Positions 27,408-36,045 of a stretch of 64,000 nucleotides of DNA are shown here, piece after piece. A program made the translations under genes and the position numbers. The notes below the pieces were generated by a model. It was not told the DNA's origin, did no database searches, and saw nothing but the letters and a program-made list of their open reading frames with translations. The stretch comes from an uncultured Streptococcus sp. Its GTDB lineage: Bacteria > Bacillota > Bacilli > Lactobacillales > Streptococcaceae. Position 1 is the stretch's first letter; every line of letters begins with the position of its first letter. Location of the stretch: NCBI RefSeq assembly GCF_901875575.1, contig NZ_CABFMF010000066.1:1-64000 (forward strand), given 5' to 3'.

Positions 27408-27902
27408 CCCCTTTCTGTCTAGGAAAGGAAGTGAGCCTTGCTCGTTTATCTCCTTTCACTCTTAGTCCCAATGTGAAAGGGGGATTTGTTGCATTACTGA
27501 TAAATAAACTTTGTAAAAAAGTTCTGAATAGCCAAAAAAGCATATAAACAGATTTATTTCTCTGTTTACATGCTTCTGTTATTCTATCTATATGATTTAT
27601 AAAACCACATTGGTGGACGTACTTATCTATTGCAGATAGACGACTTTTTTTGATAAATACTCAATGTGGGGAACTTGATTGTATGTGATATACTTCATGG
27701 CGACTTTGACCTCCAACAAACCGCCATTTGGAAGTAAGATACAATATTTTAACAGCGTAAATAGCACTACCATATAACGGTTTTTTTTATTGGCGTTTAG
27801 TAGTGCTTTTTATTAAATATAAACCTATAAACCATATAACACGTTTTTCTATACCTGTTTTTAATTCAGTAGGAACAATAAAATGTATAGAGGTGGTCTA
27901 CT
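27408..27902. other. Tn916 orf7-orf9 intergenic region
   Basis: Divergent control region between orf7 (minus) and orf9 (plus). It holds the orf7 promoter area, a short minus-strand frame (27355-27543, 62 codons) that may be what Tn916 maps call orf10, and the hairpin at 27,763. The frame has no family features, so I do not call it as a gene. Confidence 0.5.
27763..27812 (+). terminator. Hairpin upstream of orf9
   Basis: AGCACTAC (27763-27770) pairs with GTAGTGCT (27800-27807) and is followed by TTTTATT. It has the form of a terminator or antiterminator in the Tn916 control region. Confidence 0.6.
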
Positions 27903-28256
27903 ATGCGTAAAAAAGAAGATAAATATGATTTTAGAGCCTTTGGTTTAGCCATTAAAGAAGCTCGATTGAAACGAGGTTTAACTCGTGAACAAGTGGGAGC
28001 ATTGATTGAAATTGACCCACGGTACTTAACTAATATTGAAAATAAAGGGCAACACCCCAGCATACAAGTTCTTTATGACCTTGTATCGTTACTTCATGTT
28101 TCCGTTGATGAATTTTTCTTACCTGCTAATAACTTGGTAAAAAGCACCCGACGATTACAGATAGAGAAATACATGGATAGCTTTACAGACAAAGAACTAT
28201 CCTTAATGGAATCTTTAGCCAGCGGTATCAACGAAGCAAGAAACATCGAAGACTAA
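27903..28256 (+). CDS. orf9: Tn916 Orf9, XRE family repressor
   Basis: 117 residues, the only Tn916 gene here on the plus strand. An XRE helix-turn-helix, IKEARLKRGLTREQVGALIEIDPRYLTNIENKGQHPS, fills the N-terminal half. In Tn916 it is placed as a repressor of orf7 transcription, relieved when tet(M) transcription runs on antisense to it. Here Mega stands between tet(M) and orf9, which may alter that read-through. Confidence 0.92.
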   Translation: MRKKEDKYDFRAFGLAIKEARLKRGLTREQVGALIEIDPRYLTNIENKGQHPSIQVLYDLVSLLHVSVDEFFLPANNLVKSTRRLQIEKYMDSFTDKELSLMESLASGINEARNIED

Positions 28257-28281
28257 TTAAAAGAATCCATACATAACGGAA

Positions 28282-28326
28282 AGAGCCGATAAAATGAGAT
28301 TGTATTAATCTCATTTTATCGGCTCT
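28282..28326. terminator. Perfect 19-base inverted repeat between orf9 and orf6
   Basis: AGAGCCGATAAAATGAGAT (28282-28300) and its exact complement (28308-28326) with a 7-base loop. It lies between the convergent ends of orf9 and orf6 and can act on both strands. Confidence 0.85.
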
Positions 28327-28480
28327 GCGTCTTTGCGTCTGGCTCTGTAATCACAGTTACTTTGAACTGCTTTATTTCAATTAAATTTTCTTGTCTGCAT
28401 TTCGGACAATAGAGGGGGAATTTTTTTAATTCAGTATCTTCCCTTATCTTTAATCGTGTTTTATTTCCACATACAGGACA
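28316..28480 (-). pseudogene. orf6: Tn916 orf6, 3' part cut by Mega
   Basis: The frame encodes CPVCGNKTRLKIREDTELKKFPLYCPKCRQ and ends DAKTQSR: the cysteine-rich KTR protein of Tn916 with both zinc-type CxxC pairs. The normal start (KWILCPVC) is missing on this side; the matching piece, codons for YKWILC, is found on the minus strand at about 33,987-34,003 beyond Mega. The ATG at 28507 belongs to Mega DNA and is probably not a real start. Confidence 0.85.
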
Positions 28481-28514
28481 TGTTGAGGCGGTAAGTTTGC
28501 TAGTCAAGGAGTAA
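28479..28514 (+). other. rlmD-tail-like site (copy 2) at the left end of Mega
   Basis: Reads as codons for HVEAVSLLVKE and a TAA stop, the form of an RlmD/RumA C terminus, exactly at the Mega left joint. Confidence 0.7.
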
Positions 28515-28605
28515 AACGACGAAGATTAGCATTTACTTCCGCCCATGCGATAGCTGTCCGTGATTGACAAGTGCTAGCACGCAGACAGAACGGAGATAGC
28601 GAACC

Positions 28606-28638
28606 GCTGAGTGTGTCGCTCTGCTCGTAAAAGCTTAG
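28606..28638 (+). other. rlmD-tail-like site (copy 3)
   Basis: Reads as codons for AECVALLVKA and a TAG stop, followed by TAGAAACCTTTGAACGAAAG. It pairs with copy 5 near 43,454, which has the same following sequence. Confidence 0.6.
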
Positions 28639-28956
28639 AAACCTTTGAACGAAAGGGATAATGAAAGCCTTGATTGCAAGGCTTTTTGCTTTATGGTGGG
28701 TAAGTATCAGAGTGAGAAAATTTTTGGAATGAGTAGAAGTGATAGCTAGAAATTATCAGTTTCTATTTCCATTTACCCTGTGGGTACGTGTTTGTTTCCA
28801 TTGACAAGGAGTTTGTGGGAATAGAAATGTACCCACCTTGTTTGAATCAAGTGAAGTGTAGTTGAAGGAAATCTGTTGAAAGCAATACTTCATTTTACCG
28901 AATAAGTAATAATTTAGGCAACTTCAAATCGATTAAAAAAAACTATTTTAAAGGTT
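28639..28956. other. Non-coding Mega left region with terminator
   Basis: AAAGCCTTGATTGCAAGGCTTTTT (from about 28664) is a good hairpin terminator. The rest to 28,956 is AT-rich with no start site or frame I can support. Confidence 0.6.
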
Positions 28957-28988
28957 AAGAGTAGACAAAAATTGTCCACTCTTTTTTG
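28957..28988 (+). terminator. Hairpin before the recombinase tail
   Basis: AGAGTAGACAA pairs with TTGTCCACTCT around AAA, followed by TTTTTT. It would stop read-through into the mef region. Confidence 0.75.
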
Positions 28989-29028
28989 CAAACTCAATTT
29001 ATCAATAAATGAAATGAGGGAATGTAAA

Positions 29029-29199
29029 ATGAAATATTTTGAGGTTGAGTTAGAAAATCCTGATGAATTTTTAAAACTACAAACAGAAGATTTTGTGAAA
29101 GCTAATCGCTTGCTACTAAGGAAGATAATCCAGAGCGTTACAGTCTATGAAGAAAACTTCGTCATATCCTTTAAATCTGGCATCGAATTGGAAGTATGA
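29029..29199 (+). pseudogene. C-terminal remnant of a serine recombinase
   Basis: 56 codons from an ATG with GAGGG before it. The ending LLRKIIQSVTVYEENFVISFKSGIELEV is like the last beta strands of large serine recombinases (resolvase/invertase family). No catalytic N-terminal domain is present, so it cannot recombine DNA. It may be translated as a small protein. Its place beside rlmD-tail copies fits a former integrase gene at an element end; that link is inference. Confidence 0.55.
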
Positions 29200-29221
29200 G
29201 TCTCATTCCATAACTTTTATA

Positions 29222-29250
29222 TTGAACATATCATCTTTTTGTGTTATACT
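29222..29250 (+). promoter_or_regulatory. mef(E) promoter
   Basis: TTGAAC (29222-29227), 17 bases, TATACT (29245-29250). It drives the leader, mef(E) and msr(D). Confidence 0.85.
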
Positions 29251-29290
29251 ATAAATTGATATAAACAAAGATGTAGGAGGAACCGAAACT

Positions 29291-29317
29291 ATGACAGCCT
29301 CAATGCGTTTAAGATAA
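29291..29317 (+). CDS. mef(E) leader peptide MTASMRLR
   Basis: Nine codons including the stop, preceded by GTAGGAGGAA. The peptide MTASMRLR is the known leader for macrolide induction of mef(E): a macrolide-bound ribosome stalls in it and prevents the terminator just downstream. Confidence 0.93.
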   Translation: MTASMRLR

Positions 29318-29327
29318 GCTGGCAATA

Positions 29328-29364
29328 AAAAAAGCAGAATCTATACCCGATGATAGGCTTTTTT
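29328..29364 (+). promoter_or_regulatory. mef(E) transcription attenuator
   Basis: AAAAAAGC ... CTAT, loop, ATAG, GCTTTTTT forms an intrinsic terminator 10 bases after the leader stop. About 220 bases separate it from mef(E). Confidence 0.8.
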
Positions 29365-29584
29365 GTTGTGCTTATTTATACGATATTGAGCATTCATTAG
29401 TTACGGTGAGGATATTGGTTATTTAACTATACCTTTATTTAACTATGTCTTTAATATGAATGTTTCCAAATTGTATGTATGCAGACCAAAAGCCACATTG
29501 TGGGGTTTGGCCTGCATTTTTTATTGCCTAGAATGCTATTCAAAATAGAAATTCAAGCAAAATAATATGCAGGAGATAATATAA

Positions 29585-30802
29585 ATGGAAAAATACAACA
29601 ATTGGAAACGAAAATTTTATGCAATATGGGCAGGGCAAGCAGTATCATTAATCACTAGTGCCATCCTGCAAATGGCGATTATTTTTTACCTTACAGAAAA
29701 AACAGGATCTGCGATGGTCTTGTCTATGGCTTCATTAGTAGGTTTTTTACCCTATGCGATTTTGGGACCTGCCATTGGTGTGCTAGTGGATCGTCATGAT
29801 AGGAAGAAGATAATGATTGGTGCCGATTTAATTATCGCAGCAGCTGGTGCAGTGCTTGCTATTGTTGCATTCTGTATGGAGCTACCTGTCTGGATGATTA
29901 TGATAGTATTGTTTATCCGTAGCATTGGAACAGCTTTTCATACCCCAGCACTCAATGCGGTTACACCACTTTTAGTACCAGAAGAACAGCTAACGAAATG
30001 CGCAGGCTATAGTCAGTCTTTGCAGTCTATAAGCTATATTGTTAGTCCGGCAGTTGCAGCACTCTTATACTCCGTTTGGGATTTAAATGCTATTATTGCC
30101 ATCGACGTATTGGGTGCTGTGATTGCATCTATTACGGTAGCAATTGTACGTATACCTAAGCTGGGTAATCAAGTGCAAAGTTTAGAACCAAATTTCATAA
30201 GGGAGATGAAAGAAGGAGTTGTGGTTCTGAGACAAAACAAAGGATTGTTTGCCTTATTACTCTTAGGAACACTATATACTTTTGTTTATATGCCAATCAA
30301 TGCACTATTTCCTTTAATAAGCATGGAACACTTTAATGGAACGCCTGTGCATATTTCTATTACGGAAATTTCCTTTGCATTTGGGATGCTAGCAGGAGGC
30401 TTATTATTAGGAAGATTAGGGGGCTTCGAAAAGCATGTATTACTAATAACAAGTTCATTTTTTATAATGGGGACCAGTTTAGCCGTTTCGGGAATACTTC
30501 CTCCAAATGGATTTGTAATATTCGTAGTTTGCTGTGCAATAATGGGGCTTTCGGTGCCATTTTATAGCGGTGTGCAAACAGCTCTTTTTCAGGAGAAAAT
30601 TAAGCCTGAATATTTAGGACGTGTATTTTCTTTGATCGGAAGTATCATGTCACTTGCTATGCCAATTGGGTTAATTCTTTCTGGATTCTTTGCTGATAAA
30701 ATCGGTGTAAATCATTGGTTTTTACTATCAGGTATTTTAATTATTGGCATTGCTATAGTTTGCCAAATGATAACTGAGGTTAGAAAATTAGATTTAAAAT
30801 AA
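29585..30802 (+). CDS. mef(E): Macrolide efflux MFS transporter Mef(E)
   Basis: 405 residues, twelve membrane helices, the exact Mef length. It exports 14- and 15-membered macrolides and gives the M phenotype together with Msr(D). The MFS loop GVLVDRHDRKKIMIGAD is present after helix 2. The start MEKYNNWKRKFYAIWAGQ is that of Mef proteins. Assignment to mef(E) rather than mef(A) rests on the Mega context. No break is seen. Confidence 0.96.
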   Translation: MEKYNNWKRKFYAIWAGQAVSLITSAILQMAIIFYLTEKTGSAMVLSMASLVGFLPYAILGPAIGVLVDRHDRKKIMIGADLIIAAAGAVLAIVAFCMELPVWMIMIVLFIRSIGTAFHTPALNAVTPLLVPEEQLTKCAGYSQSLQSISYIVSPAVAALLYSVWDLNAIIAIDVLGAVIASITVAIVRIPKLGNQVQSLEPNFIREMKEGVVVLRQNKGLFALLLLGTLYTFVYMPINALFPLISMEHFNGTPVHISITEISFAFGMLAGGLLLGRLGGFEKHVLLITSSFFIMGTSLAVSGILPPNGFVIFVVCCAIMGLSVPFYSGVQTALFQEKIKPEYLGRVFSLIGSIMSLAMPIGLILSGFFADKIGVNHWFLLSGILIIGIAIVCQMITEVRKLDLK

Positions 30803-30822
30803 ACAATATTGGAGGAATATTT

Positions 30823-30843
30823 ATGTATCTTATTTTCATGTAA
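30823..30843 (+). CDS. msr(D) leader peptide MYLIFM
   Basis: Six codons plus stop after TTGGAGGAAT. The peptide MYLIFM is the leader reported to control msr(D) by macrolide-dependent stalling. Confidence 0.9.
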   Translation: MYLIFM

Positions 30844-30860
30844 CTCTTCCTGCTAAAATC

Positions 30861-30876
30861 GCAGGGTTTTCCCTGC
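30861..30876 (+). promoter_or_regulatory. Hairpin of the msr(D) attenuator
   Basis: GCAGGG, TTTT, CCCTGC between the leader and msr(D). It is the local stem of the attenuation region; no long T tract follows directly. Confidence 0.6.
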
Positions 30877-30921
30877 ATACAAGCAAATGAAAGCATGCGA
30901 TTATAGACAGGAGGAAATGTT

Positions 30922-32385
30922 ATGGAATTAATATTAAAAGCAAAAGACATTCGTGTGGAATTCAAAGGACGCGATGTTTTAGATATAAATGAATTAGAAG
31001 TATATGATTATGACCGTATTGGTTTAGTAGGAGCAAATGGTGCTGGAAAAAGCACTTTACTCAGGGTACTTTTAGGAGAATTAACTCCCCCAGGATGTAA
31101 AATGAATCGTCTGGGTGAACTTGCCTATATTCCCCAGTTGGACGAAGTAACTCTGCAGGAGGAAAAAGATTTTGCACTTGTAGGCAAGCTAGGTGTTGAG
31201 CAATTAAATATACAGACTATGAGCGGTGGTGAAGAAACAAGGCTTAAAATAGCACAGGCCTTATCGGCACAGGTTCATGGTATTTTAGCGGATGAACCTA
31301 CGAGCCATTTAGACCGTGAAGGAATTGATTTTCTAATAGGACAGCTAAAATATTTTACAGGTGCACTGTTAGTTATTAGCCATGACCGCTATTTTCTTGA
31401 TGAAATAGTAGATAAAATATGGGAACTGAAAGATGGCAAAATCACTGAGTATTGGGGAAACTATTCTGATTATCTTCGTCAGAAAGAGGAAGAACGTAAG
31501 AGCCAAGCTGCAGAATACGAACAATTTATTGCGGAACGTGCCCGATTGGAAAGGGCTGCGGAGGAAAAGCGAAAACAGGCTCGTAAAATAGAACAGAAGG
31601 CAAAAGGTTCTTCAAAGAAAAAAAGTACTGAAGACGGAGGGCGTTTAGCTCATCAAAAATCAATAGGAAGTAAGGAAAAAAAGATGTATAATGCTGCTAA
31701 AACCCTAGAGCACAGGATTGCGGCCTTAGGAAAAGTAGAAGCTCCGGAAGGCATTCGCAGAATTCGTTTCAGGCAAAGTAAAGCATTGGAGCTCCATAAT
31801 CCATACCCTATAGTCGGTGCAGAAATTAATAAAGTATTTGGGGATAAGGCTCTGTTTGAAAATGCATCTTTTCAAATTCCGTTAGGAGCAAAAGTGGCGT
31901 TAACTGGTGGTAATGGAATCGGAAAAACAACTTTAATCCAAATGATCTTAAACCATGAAGAAGGAATTTCTATTTCGCCTAAGGCAAAAATAGGTTACTT
32001 TGCACAGAATGGTTACAAGTACAACAGTAATCAGAATGTTATGGAGTTTATGCAGAAGGATTGTGACTACAATATATCAGAAATTCGTTCAGTGCTAGCA
32101 TCTATGGGGTTCAAACAGAACGATATTGGAAAAAGTTTATCTGTTTTAAGCGGTGGAGAAATTATAAAATTGTTGCTTGCTAAAATGCTCATGGGTAGAT
32201 ATAACATCCTAATAATGGATGAACCCAGTAACTTCCTTGACATACCAAGTTTAGAGGCTTTGGAAATACTAATGAAGGAGTACACCGGAACTATCGTGTT
32301 TATCACCCACGATAAACGATTACTCGAAAATGTAGCAGATGTAGTTTATGAAATTAGAGATAAGAAAATAAATCTGAAACATTAA
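30922..32385 (+). CDS. msr(D): Macrolide resistance ABC-F protein Msr(D) (Mel)
   Basis: 487 residues, full Msr(D) length. Two ABC domains, Walker [10 protein letters not shown] and GGNGIGKTT, signatures MSGGEETRL and LSGGEIIKL, Walker [11 protein letters not shown] and [11 protein letters not shown], with a long charged inter-domain linker. It has no membrane part: it displaces macrolides and ketolides from the ribosome exit tunnel rather than pumping them. It lies 119 bases after mef(E), in the same operon. Confidence 0.96.
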
Positions 32386-32473
32386 ATTTAAGGTAGTCGC
32401 TGATCAGTATAGTCTGTTCTGGTTGGCGACTCCATTGTTAAAGAGTATAAAGACTTTAGATTTTATGAATATT

Positions 32474-32510
32474 AAAAATAGGAACAGTCAATTGAACTGC
32501 TCCTATTTTT
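32474..32510. terminator. Convergent terminator after msr(D)
   Basis: AAAAATAGGA (32474-32483) pairs with TCCTATTTTT (32501-32510); inner CAGT/ACTG also pairs. It serves msr(D) and the minus-strand genes. Confidence 0.8.
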
Positions 32511-32802
32511 CTGCTAAATATATTGTAGTTTTCTTATATGTATAATGATAGATTAGCGGATTCTCATCTACGGTACTTACTTCAAATATGAAGAAGTGAT
32601 CGCGGTTATCTCTGGACTTTTCCTTATTGAGGACAAAGTAATTCTTACGTGAAGTCGCCATTGTTTTTAGGATATCATCAGTTAGGAAGGTCAATGGAAT
32701 ATTCATGTTAGAGTAGCGGTAGAAGTCACGTTCAAAATCTTGGTAGCTCTCGCTATAATAGTCCATTTGTAGGTGATTACGCTGAAACTCAAGCTGATTC
32801 AT
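32503..32802 (-). CDS. Mega orf, DUF5960-like protein
   Basis: 99 residues from the ATG at 32802, which follows GAGGAGGTG; the frame opens earlier. NQLEFQRNHLQMDYYSESYQDFERDFYRY at the start and FEVSTVDENPLIYHYTYKKTTIYLA at the end match the DUF5960 proteins that travel with umuC-yolD sets in streptococcal ICEs. Its function is unknown. It is the last gene of the minus-strand set and overlaps the YolD-like gene by 14 bases. Confidence 0.7.
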   Translation of the reverse strand: MNQLEFQRNHLQMDYYSESYQDFERDFYRYSNMNIPLTFLTDDILKTMATSRKNYFVLNKEKSRDNRDHFFIFEVSTVDENPLIYHYTYKKTTIYLAEK

Positions 32803-33157
32803 AGAGCACCTCCTCGACAAGTTCAATACTAATAATGTCTTTTAATTTCAAATTGATGTGACCTGTTGTAGTTTTTATCAAAATGAAATCTTTGGTCAGA
32901 CTTGGTATTGTTCCAGTGTAGGAAACACGCTTGTTTTTTTCAATCACTTGAATGCGTGTGCGTAGCTGCCCGGCGTATACTTGACTGAGGAGTAATAATT
33001 TCTTCTCTAGTGATAAGTCAGACATGTACGTTACTTTGTTTGTATCATCAGAGAGTGCTGATGCATGTTCAGATAGGAAAAAGCCCATCCATTTTTGCAT
33101 CTTTGTATCCTGGTACTCTCTTGCTGATTGAAATGGTAAATATGAACGGTCAATCAT
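32789..33157 (-). CDS. YolD-like protein
   Basis: 122 residues. IDRSYLPFQSAREYQDTKMQKWMGFFLSEH at the start is the YolD pattern. YolD-like proteins accompany Y-family polymerases (UmuC/YqjW) in Gram-positive bacteria and may fill the place of UmuD. Here the polymerase gene upstream is truncated, so any SOS mutagenesis role is probably lost. Confidence 0.75.
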   Translation of the reverse strand: MIDRSYLPFQSAREYQDTKMQKWMGFFLSEHASALSDDTNKVTYMSDLSLEKKLLLLSQVYAGQLRTRIQVIEKNKRVSYTGTIPSLTKDFILIKTTTGHINLKLKDIISIELVEEVLYESA

Positions 33158-33169
33158 ATCAAATCCTTT

Positions 33170-33505
33170 CTATGCAGAGGCAAGGGTATTTTTATCAAAT
33201 TGAATCGTAAAACCTTGAATTCCCCCACCTGTGTAACATTCTTTAAAGCGATTGATTACCTCAGTATAGATTATCACAGATGAGCTTGTTGGCTTAATGC
33301 TAAATGTAAATTCCAATGGTAATCGGTTTTCAGATTTAGCATGTACTAGTCGTATCGATATTTCAGTTGTTTTGAGTTTTCTCTGACGAAGTTTTGAAGT
33401 TGCTGTTTCAACGATTCCATGTAAAAATCTTTCAAGCATTTCAATATCATTACATCCTTTGCTACGGATTTCTGAAAATTGTACTGTATTTTTTTCTTGT
33501 TTCAT
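33170..33505 (-). CDS. Small protein of the umuC operon, unknown function
   Basis: 111 residues (KQEKNTVQFSEIRSKGCNDIEMLERFLHGIVE ...). Start overlaps the umuC stop by 4 bases. It is a regular companion of umuC and yolD genes in Tn5252-related elements. No domain is recognised. It has no signal peptide. Confidence 0.7.
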   Translation of the reverse strand: MKQEKNTVQFSEIRSKGCNDIEMLERFLHGIVETATSKLRQRKLKTTEISIRLVHAKSENRLPLEFTFSIKPTSSSVIIYTEVINRFKECYTGGGIQGFTIQFDKNTLASA

Positions 33506-33932
33506 TTTAATCCCTCCAATCCACCCGCGGAATGACCACCGATAAGTTTACTGCGTTCAATATTTCTGGAACCTTCAGTTAGGACGGTTCCTTTTTGTAT
33601 GGCTAAAAAACCAAACTGTTCTCTGACAACATCAATAGCTGTCTGAAGTCTATTATCTTTTTCAATTTGTTCTACATCATCAAAGAGTGATAGTAGAGTA
33701 TAGCTTTCATCTACGAAGCCACTATAAGATACACCAATTTGTCTCACTGCACCAGAGGTGTATTTTTTCGGAATAATACAAGTACATGACTCACCATTGT
33801 TTTGGGGAGATTTGCGGGTTCAATTTTATTCTGAGCATTTATAGATTTTTTCATCTCAGTCCTAGAATAGCCAATATGAATAGAAACGACAGTAGTCAAT
33901 ACTAGGGCTACTGTTCCGTTCCACAGTATCAT
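33502..33932 (-). pseudogene. umuC-like Y-family polymerase, C-terminal fragment with frameshift
   Basis: Two frames together encode the little-finger end of a UmuC homologue. The upstream frame (33744-33932) reads VVSIHIGYSRTEMKKSI and goes out of frame at LFRKN; the downstream one (33502-33747) reads VRQIGVSYSGFVDESYTLL and ends RSKLIGGHSAGGLEGLK. A run of six A residues (minus strand, about 33,762-33,767) with one more A would restore YTSGAVRQ. The catalytic N-terminal domains are missing at the Mega end. No polymerase activity is expected. Confidence 0.8.
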
Positions 33933-34110
33933 TTAAAAATCATTTTCACACCCTTTCGTCTATTAGTATAGAAGAAAGCTCTCAGCACACAATATCCACT
34001 TGTAGTTTATAATAACTATCTCCTCCTTTACACTTTAATTCAAATCTTTATTAAAAAATATTTCATCTTATTTAACAAGAAACCATATTTATATAACAAC
34101 ATAAAATACA

Positions 34111-36030
34111 CTAAGTTATTTTATTGAACATATATCGTACTTTATCTATCCGACTATTTGGACGACGGGGCTGGCAAACAGGTTCACCGGTAGTAACATG
34201 GTACCCTTTTAACTCTGTTAAACAAACACTACGTCCATTTGTAAAGAAAGTTAAATCACTACGATATTCTTGAATACACCGAGCAGGGATTTCTCCACTA
34301 AGAATGACCTCATTATTTTTCAATTGAGTGTCTACGATGTTCACACAATATTTAGGAGCATCGTTGTATGCTCGTGAAAGATATTCCTGTGGCGCATAAA
34401 TTTTAAAACTAAGATATGGCTCTAACAATTCTGTTCCAGCTTTTTTTAAGACTTGTTCCAATACAATAGGAGCAAGCATCCGAAAATCTGCTGGGGTACT
34501 AACAGGGCTATAGTATAAGCCATACTTAAAACAGATTTTACAGTCCGTCACATTCCAACCATACAATCCTTGTTCACAGCCATAGCGTATCCCCTCCATA
34601 ACTGCATTTTGAAACGATTGATTTAAGTATCCAAGAGAAACCGAGCTCTCATACTGTACTCCGCTCCCTAATGGAAGCGGTGCTACAGATAGACCAATGG
34701 AAGCCCAGAAAGGATTCGGTGGAACTTCGATGTGAATGGTATACTCTGCTTTTTTTAACGGTCTTTCCATATAAATGACTGTAGGCTCTTTTATTTCTAT
34801 CTCCACATGATACTTTTCTTGCAGCAGAGCACAAGTCACTTCCATTTGTACTTTCCCTAAGAAAGAAAGTATGATTTCATGTGTCGCAGAATCCACATAA
34901 TATCGCAGAAGCGGGTCACTGTCGGAGATTTCTAAAAGTGCATCAAGTAACATTTCCCTTTGTTGAGGTTTGCTCGGTTCAACAGTCGTTTGCAGCAGAG
35001 GGAGGGGATTTTCAATTCTCTCTCTCTGTGGCAATAGCTTTGTATCTCCAAGAACACTATTTAACTTCAAAAACTCATTCTGCAAAATAACAATTTCCCC
35101 GGAATAAGCCTTATCGATTTTACATAATTCACCATTTATTGAAGTATACATTTCTGTAATTTTTATTTTTTCCTTTTCCGATATTCTAACCGAATCTCGC
35201 AAATGCAGTACGCCACTATAAAGACGTATATATGCAAGACGCTGTCTTTTTTCCGAATACTCAATTTTGAAAACTTTTCCGCAAAGTTCAGACTGACCTC
35301 GATGTGTTGATGAATAAAATTTATTCGTAATCACTTCTATAAGGTTATCAATCCCTATATTGTTTTTTGCACTTCCGTGATAAACAGGGAACAGGGAACA
35401 ATTCTGAAATCTTATGCTTTCCTCTTGTTCGAGTTCCAATGCTTCTAATGATTTACCGGACATATATTTCTCTAAAAGGTCATCGTTTCCCTCTATTACC
35501 GTATCCCATTGTTCAGATTCGGTAAAGTTCGTCACACACATATTAGGATACAGTTCTACCTTCTGTTTGATTACAATTTCGGCAGAAAGTTTCTCTTTAA
35601 TATCCTGATAAACCGTTGATAAATCAATTCCATTTTGGTCAATCTTATTGATAAAAAAGATTGTGGGAATCCCCATTTTCCTAAGTGCATGAAATAATAT
35701 ACGAGTTTGTGCTTGTACGCCATCTTTTGCAGAAATCAGTAGAATTGCCCCATCTAAAACTGATAATGAACGATATACTTCTGCTAAGAAATCCATATGT
35801 CCTGGCGTGTCTATGATGTTCACCTTCGTATTTTCCCACTGAAAAGAGGTTATTCCTGTCTGAATTGTAATTCCTCTCTGACGTTCTAAAAGCGTATTAT
35901 CCGTCCTCGTTGTACCTTTGTCCACGCTTCCTAATTCTGTAATCGCTCCACTGTTATATAATAAGCTTTCTGTTAAGGTAGTTTTTCCTGCATCAACATG
36001 AGCTAAAACTCCAATATTAATAATTTTCAT
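34111..36030 (-). CDS. tet(M): Ribosomal protection protein Tet(M)
   Basis: 639 residues from MKIINIGVLAHVDAGKTT; an in-frame ATG five codons earlier is not the usual start. It is an EF-G-like GTPase that removes tetracycline from the ribosome. G1 AHVDAGKTT (10-18), switch region with GITIQTG, G3 DTPGHMDF, G4 NKID. The EF-G-like C-terminal domains run to KVRYMFNKIT. No internal break. It follows the orf12 leader. Confidence 0.98.
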   Translation of the reverse strand: MKIINIGVLAHVDAGKTTLTESLLYNSGAITELGSVDKGTTRTDNTLLERQRGITIQTGITSFQWENTKVNIIDTPGHMDFLAEVYRSLSVLDGAILLISAKDGVQAQTRILFHALRKMGIPTIFFINKIDQNGIDLSTVYQDIKEKLSAEIVIKQKVELYPNMCVTNFTESEQWDTVIEGNDDLLEKYMSGKSLEALELEQEESIRFQNCSLFPVYHGSAKNNIGIDNLIEVITNKFYSSTHRGQSELCGKVFKIEYSEKRQRLAYIRLYSGVLHLRDSVRISEKEKIKITEMYTSINGELCKIDKAYSGEIVILQNEFLKLNSVLGDTKLLPQRERIENPLPLLQTTVEPSKPQQREMLLDALLEISDSDPLLRYYVDSATHEIILSFLGKVQMEVTCALLQEKYHVEIEIKEPTVIYMERPLKKAEYTIHIEVPPNPFWASIGLSVAPLPLGSGVQYESSVSLGYLNQSFQNAVMEGIRYGCEQGLYGWNVTDCKICFKYGLYYSPVSTPADFRMLAPIVLEQVLKKAGTELLEPYLSFKIYAPQEYLSRAYNDAPKYCVNIVDTQLKNNEVILSGEIPARCIQEYRSDLTFFTNGRSVCLTELKGYHVTTGEPVCQPRRPNSRIDKVRYMFNKIT

Positions 36031-36045
36031 GTGATTTTCCTCCAT

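Larger units (their letters stand above)
28478..33986. mobile_element. Mega element (mef(E)/msr(D)) inserted in orf6
   Basis: Joining the orf6 sequence left of 28,480 to that right of 33,987 restores the reading frame at Cys-Pro-Val-Cys, with ACA present at both joints. The insert is therefore about 5.5 kb, the known size of Mega. It holds an rlmD-tail-like left end, a recombinase tail, the mef(E)-msr(D) operon on the plus strand and four SOS-type frames on the minus strand. No transposase or intact recombinase is present. Confidence 0.9.

Noticed and set aside
28481..28507. ATG at 28507 as a new start for orf6
   Set aside because: It lies in Mega DNA, has no ribosome site, and the frame is shared by chance; the gene is treated as broken.
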